Below, piece by piece: positions 1 through 7,363 of a stretch of 64,000 bases of DNA. How positions within the stretch are numbered: the stretch's first letter is position 1; every line of letters starts with the position of its first letter. Source of the stretch: Betaproteobacteria bacterium SCN2. Lineage in GTDB: Bacteria; Pseudomonadota; Gammaproteobacteria; Burkholderiales; Thiobacillaceae. Position numbers and translations under genes: made by a program. Below the pieces are notes generated by a model, which ran no database searches, was not told the origin of the DNA, and saw only the letters and a program-made list of their open reading frames with translations. The stretch spans positions 62,001 to 126,000 of the forward strand of contig WBSG01000001.1 of NCBI GenBank assembly GCA_008923285.1. The letters are read 5' to 3'.

Positions 1-107
1 ACGAGCAGGTAAGGTTTCTAGAGCGATTCTCGGAATCCCTTTCGAGTCGCCGGGAAATGAACGGCCATTTGGCCACTGTTAATTGAACTTGAATAAAGGA
101 ATCAAAG

Positions 108-512
108 ATGTCTCTCGATCAAGCACTCAACGGTGCAATCACCTCCATTCCCGAATGCGTGGCCGGCGGCTATGTGGATCTGGCCTCGGGCATGCTGCTC
201 GGCGTGAAAACCGTGGATTCGCACCCCCAGGAAGTGATGGACCTGCTCGCGGCAGCGACCTCCGACCTGTTCCAGGGTAACAATGTGTCGGTGATTGAAA
301 ACATTTTCAAGAAAGCGCGCGGCCACGTCCAGGATGCGCACCACTATTTCCAGGAAATCATCGTCAACAGCGACAACCTGATCCACGTTTTTCTGCGTTC
401 CAAGAAGACCGAGGAGCAAGTGGCCTGCTTCGTGTGCCGCAAGAGCGCCAACCTCGGCATGGTGCTGACCAAGGCGCGCCAGGCGATGCCTTCACTTGAA
501 GCGGCCGTGTAA
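108..512 (+). CDS. Roadblock/LC7-like protein (first of pair)
   Basis: A 134-residue soluble protein with no signal peptide. Its alternating helix/strand pattern and the C-terminal stretch KSANLGMVLTKAR resemble the roadblock/LC7 fold; the next protein has nearly the same segment (PSANLGMMLVEAR), so the two look like paralogues. Members of this family usually dimerise and serve as GTPase-activating or scaffold partners of small Ras/MglA-like GTPases in bacterial polarity and motility. No such GTPase gene is visible in the window; it could lie to the left of base 1. The start is supported by an AAAGGA element about 8 nt upstream. Function is inferred from fold only. Confidence 0.7.
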   Translation: MSLDQALNGAITSIPECVAGGYVDLASGMLLGVKTVDSHPQEVMDLLAAATSDLFQGNNVSVIENIFKKARGHVQDAHHYFQEIIVNSDNLIHVFLRSKKTEEQVACFVCRKSANLGMVLTKARQAMPSLEAAV

Positions 513-587
513 TCGCACGCGTGGCCCCGGCCCGGTGCCGGGCCATGCTGCAGCGGCAATGAAAATCCAATCAACAAGGAAGTTGCA

Positions 588-971
588 GTGAGTGACAGCA
601 ACGCAGTGGCTACTGCCGTTACCCCGATACTGAAGAAGCTGAACTCGACATCGGCCGACATCCAGGCTTCCGCGGTGATGTCCAGGGATGGGCACAGCCT
701 TGCCACGGTGCTGGGCGATGACATCAACAACGTCAGGCTCGGCGCGATGTGCGCGACGCTCCTGTCGCTGGGGGAAAAGGCCTCGGTCGAACTGAAGCGG
801 GGCAAGCTCAGGCAGATTCTGATCCATGGCGAGGAGGGCTATGTGCTGTTGCTGCGCATCGGCGAAAAGGCCGTACTCGCGGTGGTTTCCAAGCCGAGCG
901 CCAATCTGGGCATGATGCTGGTCGAGGCGCGGCGGACCTCCGGCGAGATAGCCGCCCTCGGCGTTGTATGA
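588..971 (+). CDS. Roadblock/LC7 domain protein (second of pair)
   Basis: A 127-residue protein with a more typical roadblock/LC7 sequence: an N-terminal helix (ILKKLNSTSADIQAS), a strand pair around residues 25-45 (VMSRDGHSLATVLG), a central helix and a C-terminal strand/helix. It starts at GTG, with a CAAGGA ribosome site 8 nt upstream. It lies 76 nt after the first roadblock gene and 38 nt before the microprotein gene, so all are likely one transcript. A role as a small-GTPase partner or signalling scaffold is inferred from the family. Confidence 0.75.
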   Translation: MSDSNAVATAVTPILKKLNSTSADIQASAVMSRDGHSLATVLGDDINNVRLGAMCATLLSLGEKASVELKRGKLRQILIHGEEGYVLLLRIGEKAVLAVVSKPSANLGMMLVEARRTSGEIAALGVV

Positions 972-1009
972 GCGCCCCGGTGATGCCGGAATTGATGAAG
1001 GAGGTTGAC

Positions 1010-1159
1010 ATGAGGAGCATGAGTGGCGTGATTGCGCAGCCCGGGCCCCGGCAGGCATGGTTAAGACGGCTTGGTCTGGGCGGCTTTATGTTCTTTCTGG
1101 CCAAGGGGCTGCTGTGGCTGACGGTGCCGGCGATGCTGGCAGTGGCGGGCCTGGAGTAA
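1010..1159 (+). CDS. 49-residue single-helix membrane microprotein
   Basis: This short reading frame begins with ATG 5 nt after a perfect AAGGAGG ribosome site (998-1004). It encodes a basic N-terminus (RQAWLRRLG) followed by a hydrophobic helix of about 20 residues (FMFFLAKGLLWLTVP). This predicts one membrane span with the N-terminus inside. An in-frame ATG at 968 overlaps the previous stop and would give 63 residues, but the ribosome site favours 1010. It sits inside the roadblock/globin operon, 18 nt before the next gene. I do not recognise the family. A membrane anchor or assembly role is only a guess. Confidence 0.6.
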   Translation: MRSMSGVIAQPGPRQAWLRRLGLGGFMFFLAKGLLWLTVPAMLAVAGLE

Positions 1160-1177
1160 GGCGTTTGCTGGCAGCGC

Positions 1178-1549
1178 ATGGTCGATAGCCTGATCGACTG
1201 CGACGAAGGCCGCCGGCTTGGCTGCCGCACCTTTTGCTGCCGTCTGCTGGTCAGGCTGGCAGAAGACGAGCGCGAGCCCGCCATGAATGGTTCGGTGCCC
1301 AAGGGCTTCGTCGACAAAGGGCCGGACGGCTTGTGCGTCCACCTCGATCGCTGCACGCATCGCTGTGGCATCTGGGAAAAACGTCCGCGCGTTTGCCGCG
1401 AATATGACTGCAACCATGATTATCTGCTGCAGGCGGCAGTCCGCGTGGGCGTAACGAACATCGTGCAATTGGCCAAGGATGCGCAGGCTCTGCGCATCGC
1501 CATCGAGAACTGCATCAAGGTTCCCGGCTGTGCCGGGGATGTGGATTAG
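1178..1549 (+). CDS. YkgJ-like cysteine-cluster protein
   Basis: A 123-residue soluble protein with the cysteine pattern of the YkgJ/UPF0153 family. There is a CRTFCC cluster near residue 16, then CVHLDRCTHRCGIW and a downstream CREYDC near residue 76. The family is thought to bind a metal (zinc or an iron-sulfur cluster), and its biochemical role is unclear. It lies 13 nt before the flavo-globin fusion gene, suggesting a link to redox or metal-centre handling. No strong ribosome site is seen at this ATG. Confidence 0.75.
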   Translation: MVDSLIDCDEGRRLGCRTFCCRLLVRLAEDEREPAMNGSVPKGFVDKGPDGLCVHLDRCTHRCGIWEKRPRVCREYDCNHDYLLQAAVRVGVTNIVQLAKDAQALRIAIENCIKVPGCAGDVD

Positions 1550-1562
1550 GGAATTCGGAGAC

Positions 1563-3128
1563 ATGCCTGAGATCAAGCACCAGGGGAAAACCTACAACTG
1601 CCGCCAGGGGGAATCGGTTCTCGATGCCTTCCTGCGCCAGGGCGTCAACCTGCCTTTCTCCTGCCGCAGCGGGGTTTGCCAGGTCTGTCTGCAGCGCGCG
1701 ACCGCGGGCGAGCTGCCGGAAGGTGCGCAGAAGGGATTGAAGGACAGCCTGGCGGCAAAGAATTACTTCCTTCCCTGCGTTTGCCGCCCAGAGCAGGATC
1801 TGGAGTTTGTGCCGCCTGCCGAAGAGGATCTCTACTTCAGCGCTTTGGTCGCGGAGAAGGAGCCGCTGGCAAAGGATGTTTATCGCATCCGGCTCGAGCC
1901 TGCCCTGCAGGTGAATTACCGCTCCGGCCAATTCATCAACCTGCGCCGCCCCGATGGCATCAGCCGCAGCTACTCGCTGGCCAGCGTTCCCGGCGAGGAC
2001 TATTACCTTGAACTGCACATAAAGCGCATGCAGAACGGTGCCATGAGCAATTGGCTGATCGACGAGCTTGAAGTCGGCAGCGAGGTCGAAATCCAGGGAC
2101 CGAACGGCAACTGTTTTTATGCGGCCAGGGGCCCGGAGCAGAACATGCTGCTCATCGCCACCGGGACTGGCCTTGCGCCGCTGGCGGGGGTGGCGCGCAC
2201 CGCGCTGGCAGCCGGCCATACCGGCCACATCTATCTTTATCACGGCAGTTCCCGGCAAGACGGGCTTTATCTGGTCGACGAACTGCGCGCGCTGGCCGAT
2301 AAGGCTCCCAACTTCCACTATGTGCCCTGCGTGTCGCGCGAACCCGCGGCCAGGGGGATCCAGCAGTGCCGCGCGCATGCCCTGGCATTCGCCATCCATG
2401 GTTCCCTGGCCGGCTGGCATGTGCACCTTGCGGGCAATCCGGGCATGGTGGAAGCCGCCAGGCTATTGGCGCTGCAGGCTGGGGCCGCAGCCGACGACAT
2501 CCTGGCCGATCCGTTTGTGCTGAAGGATTTGCGCGCGGTCTCGCGTCCCACCGGCAGCCAGGCCGATGCGCCTTCCGGCCGCCGCGAATTCGCCCCGGAT
2601 CCGGAGATGTGGGCGGCGCTGAAAGAAGGCGAGGTGATGAATGCGATCCTCACCGATTTCTACACCCGCGTGTTCGAGGACCCGGTGCTCTCGCCGTATT
2701 TCGTTGGTGTGACCAGGCAGCGTCTGATCGAGAAGGTGTATTCATTCATGCGGCAGATATTCACCGGCGAGAAAATGTACTTCGGCGATCGTCCGCGCAA
2801 TGCCCACCACTGGATGGTCATTCCCGACGAAGTGTTCGATTACCGCGAGACGCTGATGGTGGAATGCATGCGGAGACAGGGGCTGGCCGAACCGTACATC
2901 CAGCGCTGGCGGGCGATCGAGGAAAGCTTTCGCGGCGACATCGTCAAGACCAGGCCCGTCCCGCGCGTGGTGGACGGCATCGAGCTGCCGGTCGATGGCT
3001 TCGGCGAAACCGTGCTGGACGTGGGCGCCCTGTGCGACAGTTGCGAACGCGTACTCGAAGCAGGGGAGCATGTGCGCTACCACCTGCGCCTGGGCCACAT
3101 CTATTGCCGCAATTGCAACGGCGTCTGA
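1563..3128 (+). CDS. Fusion: 2Fe-2S ferredoxin, FAD/NAD(P)H reductase, truncated globin, zinc ribbon
   Basis: A 521-residue multidomain redox protein. Residues 1-90 form a plant-type ferredoxin with ligands C34, C39, C42 and C72. Residues 95-325 form a ferredoxin-NADP reductase-like module with FAD motif RSYS (135-138) and nucleotide motif GTGLAP (201-206). Residues about 350-462 resemble a truncated haemoglobin: aromatic FY near 366, F390 as the CD1-like Phe, and the NAHHWMVI segment whose H415 fits the proximal F8 histidine. The C-terminus has two CxxC pairs (491/494 and 515/518), a probable zinc ribbon. Plausible activity is NAD(P)H-driven reduction of a haem that binds NO or O2, by analogy with flavohaemoglobin but with a different globin and domain order. 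It is last in the operon and is followed by a terminator. Confidence 0.85.
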   Translation: MPEIKHQGKTYNCRQGESVLDAFLRQGVNLPFSCRSGVCQVCLQRATAGELPEGAQKGLKDSLAAKNYFLPCVCRPEQDLEFVPPAEEDLYFSALVAEKEPLAKDVYRIRLEPALQVNYRSGQFINLRRPDGISRSYSLASVPGEDYYLELHIKRMQNGAMSNWLIDELEVGSEVEIQGPNGNCFYAARGPEQNMLLIATGTGLAPLAGVARTALAAGHTGHIYLYHGSSRQDGLYLVDELRALADKAPNFHYVPCVSREPAARGIQQCRAHALAFAIHGSLAGWHVHLAGNPGMVEAARLLALQAGAAADDILADPFVLKDLRAVSRPTGSQADAPSGRREFAPDPEMWAALKEGEVMNAILTDFYTRVFEDPVLSPYFVGVTRQRLIEKVYSFMRQIFTGEKMYFGDRPRNAHHWMVIPDEVFDYRETLMVECMRRQGLAEPYIQRWRAIEESFRGDIVKTRPVPRVVDGIELPVDGFGETVLDVGALCDSCERVLEAGEHVRYHLRLGHIYCRNCNGV

Positions 3129-3169
3129 ATCCCCTTTGGCCGCCTGCGCCGAACTGGAGTAACCTCGCG

Positions 3170-3200
3170 GGGTGATTCGTGCCTGAATCACCCGTCTTTT
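3170..3200 (+). terminator. Rho-independent terminator after the globin-fusion gene
   Basis: A perfect 9-bp stem (GGGTGATTC at 3170-3178 with GAATCACCC at 3185-3193), a 6-nt loop and a GTCTTTTTC tail. It ends the operon that begins before base 108 and separates it from the gene at 3213. Confidence 0.85.
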
Positions 3201-3212
3201 TCAGGAATCGAC

Positions 3213-3764
3213 ATGGCTCAATTACCCGATGCCGTCGAGCAGGTGCTGCGCCTGCATGCGGCTTTCATTCATGGCGTGGTCAATGCGCTGCGCGACCGCA
3301 GCCAGCTGCCGCTACTGCACGAACACCTCAAGGCCGCCGAGGAGGCGGGCTGGGGCAAACTGGTCGCGGCCATCCGCCAAATCCTCGACGGAAAGCGCGG
3401 CGAGGACCTCAAGCTGGGGCTGGATGAGGAAGACCGCATTCTGGTCGACGCCATCCTGCGCGGCATCGACAATCCCGCCACCCTGCCGCCGCTGCAGCAA
3501 CCGGACGGCGCCGCTGCAGCGCCGGGGCTGGCGGCCATGATTCATGCTGCCGGCAGCGGCGATGCCAAGGCCTTTGCCGCCCTGGCCAACATGGCCGAGC
3601 AGATGATGAAGGCGGGCGGCGACATGGCGCGCCTGGGCGGGGTCATGCGGCGGCTGGTGGACGGCGAGCGCGACTCGAACAAGCTCAGCAAGGGCATGGG
3701 CCCACTGGGCAAGGAGCTCGTGGTCAACCTGCTGGACGAACTGGCGAAGCTGCGCGCCCACTAG
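3213..3764 (+). CDS. Hypothetical alanine-rich soluble protein
   Basis: A 183-residue, mostly helical protein without signal peptide, membrane span or cysteine motif. The first half is charged (helix pairs around residues 5-75); the second half has an Ala/Gly-rich segment (GLAAMIHAAGSGDAKAF) and a basic-acidic tail. AGGA lies upstream of the ATG, which follows the terminator at 3170-3200, so it probably has its own promoter. It converges on the distal end of the Tad locus. I do not recognise the family and assign no function. Confidence 0.6.
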   Translation: MAQLPDAVEQVLRLHAAFIHGVVNALRDRSQLPLLHEHLKAAEEAGWGKLVAAIRQILDGKRGEDLKLGLDEEDRILVDAILRGIDNPATLPPLQQPDGAAAAPGLAAMIHAAGSGDAKAFAALANMAEQMMKAGGDMARLGGVMRRLVDGERDSNKLSKGMGPLGKELVVNLLDELAKLRAH

Positions 3765-3795
3765 GCGGCCTTGCACGCGCCGCGCGCAGCCAGCC

Positions 3796-4227
3796 TCAGG
3801 TGCAGACCGGATTGTTTGCGCTTTCCAGGCTTTCGCGCGGCAGGCTGGTGGTGAAGGGCGGCACCGCCAGCACGGCGCTGACCACCGGTATGTGCGTCGT
3901 CACCTGGAAGTTGACGATGGAGACCGAGACCTGCTGGCAGTTCGATTGGTTGCAGCCGCTGGGCAGGTAGCTCACGCTGACATTCGCCGCCTCCAGGTTG
4001 GGCATGATGTCCTGCATCCTGGAGAGGATGGCGGAATCGTTGATGTCGCACACCGCGGCCACCCGTGCGCCGTAGCGCGTGGCCTCGGCCGCCGCGTTCC
4101 AGGTGAAGAGGACGCGCCCCATTTCCAGCACGCCGATCAGCAGGATGAAGAACACCGTCGCGATGAGTGCAAACTCCACCGCGGCCGCGCCCTTCTGGCG
4201 GCGAACGAGACTTTGCCGATGCTTCAT
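3796..4227 (-). CDS. TadE-like minor pseudopilin (second set, last gene)
   Basis: A 143-residue protein. A short basic leader ending in KG is followed by AAAVEFALIATVFFILL, the G/xxxxE type-III prepilin-like site and hydrophobic helix of TadE family proteins. The rest is a periplasmic domain with paired cysteines. TadE proteins are pseudopilins processed by the TadV peptidase and needed for Flp pilus assembly. It overlaps the preceding TadE-like gene by 4 nt (ATGA), so translation is coupled. It is the last gene of the Tad transcription unit. Confidence 0.85.
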   Translation of the reverse strand: MKHRQSLVRRQKGAAAVEFALIATVFFILLIGVLEMGRVLFTWNAAAEATRYGARVAAVCDINDSAILSRMQDIMPNLEAANVSVSYLPSGCNQSNCQQVSVSIVNFQVTTHIPVVSAVLAVPPFTTSLPRESLESANNPVCT

Positions 4228-4748
4228 GATGCCTGCCTCATGGTGTTGCGGATGGGGTCGTAGATGATGTTGGGCGCGCCGAAATTGAATCCGAAAAGGG
4301 AGAAATCGAACAGCGAGTCGAACTGGAATTTCTGGTTGTCCGGCAGGCCGGGGTCGTTGATGGTCACGGTGACGAGATTGATGGTCCCGTGTCCGGTCTG
4401 CTGGCTCAGATGGGTGGCTTGGCAACTCGGAATGCTGGCGTCGCAGATCGTCACCATGCCGGTGGTCAGGCCCGGCGCCAGCGGGCTGCCGCTGCAGTTG
4501 GTGGTGCCGTACACCGCCAGGCAGCGTGCCACAGAATGGCCGCTGCCGGGCGCCACGGCGGAAAGGTAGCGCGTGGCGTCGCGCACGGATTTGGTCAGCG
4601 TGTTGTACTGGTAGATGGCCCGCCCGTACTCGGTGACGCCGAACAGCAGCAGCAGCAACGGCACGATCAGGATGCTGAACTCGACGGTGGCCACGCCGCG
4701 CCGGAAACGGGGCCTGCGAAGCGTGCGGAAGCTGGGACGGCGGTTCAT
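4224..4748 (-). CDS. TadE/TadG-like minor pseudopilin (second set)
   Basis: A 174-residue protein with a basic leader (RRPRFRRG), a pseudopilin cleavage-like site and a hydrophobic helix (VATVEFSILIVPLLLLLFG). The conserved EYGRAIYQYNTLTKSVRDATRYL segment follows, as in TadE. The remaining periplasmic region contains four cysteines (near residues 96, 105, 123 and 129) that may pair. It is followed by an overlapping TadE gene and preceded 9 nt upstream by a TadG-like gene, forming a compact G-E-E set at the end of the locus. Confidence 0.85.
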   Translation of the reverse strand: MNRRPSFRTLRRPRFRRGVATVEFSILIVPLLLLLFGVTEYGRAIYQYNTLTKSVRDATRYLSAVAPGSGHSVARCLAVYGTTNCSGSPLAPGLTTGMVTICDASIPSCQATHLSQQTGHGTINLVTVTINDPGLPDNQKFQFDSLFDFSLFGFNFGAPNIIYDPIRNTMRQAS

Positions 4749-4757
4749 GGCGATACC

Positions 4758-6080
4758 TTATTGCACCAGCACCGGCACCAGCGGCCCGCTGCCGCCGGCC
4801 AGGCCGTACGAGGCGCAAGGCGTGCCGGGGGTGTTGGGCTCGCCCAGATATTCGAGCACGACGTCATTGGGCCCCTTGATCGGATTGAGCATCAGCACGC
4901 AGGCATATCCCAGGATGGGCACCAACTGCGAGCCGCAGGAAGTCGCGCCGGAGAACTGGGTGCAATCGACAACCGGGGCGAGCGCGACCCTGCGCTGCTG
5001 TCCCCTGTCCCGGTGCTCGGCCGGCGTGAGGATGTCATAGGCGTTGATGCCGTTGATGCCGACCGGGTTTGGCGGGCTGTGATTGCTGTAGGAATAGGGC
5101 GGTGGCGCGGTGTTGGCGCTCACGTCTGCGGCGTTCTGGTAATTCGGGATGGGGTTGCTGCCGAGGCTGGAATCATAAGTGCCCGCATAGGCATTCTGCG
5201 GTTCGGCATTCGGCCAGGTCGTCCTGGTCGCGCCGCCCAATCCCGCAACGGTATAGGCCATGCCGGTCTTGTCGGGAGGGTTGTCGGCGGAGTCGTAGCC
5301 GGCCTTGTAAAGGCCGAAGCGCGTATTCCAGGCATCGGATGCGGCAGAGACCTGGCCCTGCTGGCCGACGCAGGCGCCCACCGGCGGCAGTTCGCATTGG
5401 CCGACGCCCGCCAGCAGGTCCCTCAATTCATTCGAGCCGCCCCCGGGTGGGGTGAAATCGATCCAGTTGTAGCTGCCTGTCAGCGAGGCGCCGCCGCCCG
5501 AGCCGAATTTCCCCGCGTACCATTTACCGACCTGCAGGCCGAACGGGGGGACCAGGGAACCCGCCGGCGGTTTGCAGACGCCGATGGGGATGGCGCAAGT
5601 GGTCTGGCTGGGCGCCAGCGTGGCCACCGCATAGGCATTCACCGTCTGGTCGCCGAAGCCGAGCACGCCCATGAACAGCATGCCGATGTCGGGCCGGGAA
5701 ACCGTGCACATGGCGTACTTGGCGCTGGTGTCGCTGATGCTGCGGTTGTAGGCGGAATTCGGGCTCAGGCTGTCGCTGTAGCTCAGGCTGGCCTCGGTGA
5801 TCGGTGCGTTCTCGCCCTGGAAATTGATCTCGTTGCGCGTGCCGACCAGGGCGCCGGCGGCATCGGCGCGCTGCTTGGCGCCGCTGATGCCGTCGAGTTC
5901 GCGGGCTGCGGCGAGCGCGCAGGCGTCGGCCGCATTCTGCAGTTCGGTCTTGATGACGAACATGCGGCCGAGATCGACCGCCAGGCCGATCATGCCGATC
6001 AGCACGGCGATGGACAGGGCGACGATGATGGCTACCGCGCCCCGCTGGCGTCTGGCAAAACCGACTGTGCTGGTCAACAT
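4758..6080 (-). CDS. TadG-like Flp pilus assembly protein (second set)
   Basis: A 440-residue protein whose N-terminus (RRQRGAVAIIVALSIAVL) and following LAVDLGRMFVIKTELQNAADA segment are the TadG/TadE-like signature: one membrane helix then an extracytoplasmic domain. The C-terminal 300 residues are rich in Gly, Pro, Asn and Tyr and have no motif I recognise. TadG proteins are minor, surface-located components of the Tad machine. It is paralogous to the gene at 12963-14396, with the same length class and N-terminus. Confidence 0.85.
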   Translation of the reverse strand: MLTSTVGFARRQRGAVAIIVALSIAVLIGMIGLAVDLGRMFVIKTELQNAADACALAAARELDGISGAKQRADAAGALVGTRNEINFQGENAPITEASLSYSDSLSPNSAYNRSISDTSAKYAMCTVSRPDIGMLFMGVLGFGDQTVNAYAVATLAPSQTTCAIPIGVCKPPAGSLVPPFGLQVGKWYAGKFGSGGGASLTGSYNWIDFTPPGGGSNELRDLLAGVGQCELPPVGACVGQQGQVSAASDAWNTRFGLYKAGYDSADNPPDKTGMAYTVAGLGGATRTTWPNAEPQNAYAGTYDSSLGSNPIPNYQNAADVSANTAPPPYSYSNHSPPNPVGINGINAYDILTPAEHRDRGQQRRVALAPVVDCTQFSGATSCGSQLVPILGYACVLMLNPIKGPNDVVLEYLGEPNTPGTPCASYGLAGGSGPLVPVLVQ

Positions 6081-6121
6081 GGCTGTACCGCTCCGGATTT
6101 CAGGATTGAACGTGGTTCAGT

Positions 6122-7330
6122 TCAGAGTTGCAGCGCAGCCAGCCGGATTTTTTCCCGTGCGGTATCGAGCGCGGCCTGGTGCTGCACCATGTCCTTGCCC
6201 AGCACCACGCGGACATGGGTGCCGCGCCGCAGGTTGCGGGTTTCGGTGAGCACGGTGTCCCTGGGCAGGTGCGCCAGCAACTGCGTGGCCTGCTCCATGT
6301 AGCCGGGCAGATAGAAGATCCGCGTCACCTTGACGTTGAAGCCGCGCTGGTTGCTCAGGTGCCGGGTGGTGTAGCCATGATCGGCGAGGTATCTGGAAGT
6401 GCGCAGGGCCAGGTGGCGCACGCCGTTGCCGTTGCGGATTTCCAGCGTGAAATCGCCGGGGTTGATCGAGGCCATCTGGATGGCGGCATCGCGCAGGGGA
6501 ATGCTGAGGCGCGCCGTGCCGGCCACGGCTGCCGGTGTCGCGATGGGGGCATGCGCGTTCGTGTCGCGCAGCTTCATCTCGTAGACGCGAGGCGCGACTT
6601 CGACGACCTTGACGGAGGGGGCAGCGGGTGCGGCCACCGTGGCGGCAGGGGCTGGCGAGCCCGCCTGCGCTTCGGCGGGCACGGCTGCGGCGGCAGCCTG
6701 TATCGCGACCGGCTCGTCCTGCCGCGGGCTGGCGACGACTGGCGCAATTTCGGGCTGGGCGGGCACGGGCATCGTCACCGCCGCAGGAGCGGCGCTGGCC
6801 GGGCTCGGATAAACCATGGCGACCCGGGTTTGTGCGACTGCGACCGGCTGCGCCGTGGCGGCTGCCGCCGCCGGCTGCACTGCCTGCCGGACCGCGGCCA
6901 GGTTGGTGGCGGTTCTGGGGTCGGCCGGATCGAGGTTGAGGGATTGCTTGTAGGCCATTTCCGCCAGGCCGTGTTCGCCGCCCAGCGCATAGGCATAGCC
7001 GAGGTTGTTCCACAGCGGCGCGGAAGCGGGCTGGTGCCGGAGCCCGGTCTTGAACTGTTCGATCGCCTCGGTATTGCGCCCGGCGAGCAGCAGGCTGGCG
7101 CCCAGTCCGTTGTGCGCGCCGGCGTGGGCGGGGTTCGCCTCCAGCGCGCGGCGGTAGGCGTCGATGGCGAGATCGTAGCGCTGCTGGCCCTGGTAGTAGC
7201 GGCCGAGGGCGTACTGGGCGTCGGCGCTGGTGGCGGCCGGGCGTGCCTGGCTCAAGCTGTTCTGCGTGCTGCAGCCGGCGCTCATGCCGAGCGCGGCAAC
7301 CAGGGAGAGGGAGAGTGCGGTGAGTTTCAT
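6122..7330 (-). CDS. tadD: TadD-like TPR lipoprotein with C-terminal LytR_C-like domain
   Basis: A 402-residue lipoprotein candidate. The signal sequence ends in SAGC, a near-lipobox with Cys about residue 19. TPR repeats follow (AQYALGRYYQGQQRYDLAIDAYRRAL and two more) through about residue 150. A long Ala/Pro/Val-rich linker spans about 155-260. A C-terminal domain (SINPGDFTLEIRNGNG onwards) resembles the LytR/CpsA C-terminal domain. TadD is an outer-membrane pilotin-type factor for the Tad secretin. The start at 7330 is preferred because AGGAGG lies 5 nt upstream; an ATG at 7333 is too close to it. Confidence 0.85.
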   Translation of the reverse strand: MKLTALSLSLVAALGMSAGCSTQNSLSQARPAATSADAQYALGRYYQGQQRYDLAIDAYRRALEANPAHAGAHNGLGASLLLAGRNTEAIEQFKTGLRHQPASAPLWNNLGYAYALGGEHGLAEMAYKQSLNLDPADPRTATNLAAVRQAVQPAAAAATAQPVAVAQTRVAMVYPSPASAAPAAVTMPVPAQPEIAPVVASPRQDEPVAIQAAAAAVPAEAQAGSPAPAATVAAPAAPSVKVVEVAPRVYEMKLRDTNAHAPIATPAAVAGTARLSIPLRDAAIQMASINPGDFTLEIRNGNGVRHLALRTSRYLADHGYTTRHLSNQRGFNVKVTRIFYLPGYMEQATQLLAHLPRDTVLTETRNLRRGTHVRVVLGKDMVQHQAALDTAREKIRLAALQL

Positions 7331-7363
7331 CATGTCCTCCTAGGGGTCTGTCCAGCCGGGGCC

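Noticed and set aside
1-107. Coding end of an upstream gene
   Set aside because: A stop (TAA) is reachable at base 10 in one frame, but fewer than four codons are visible, so nothing can be supported.
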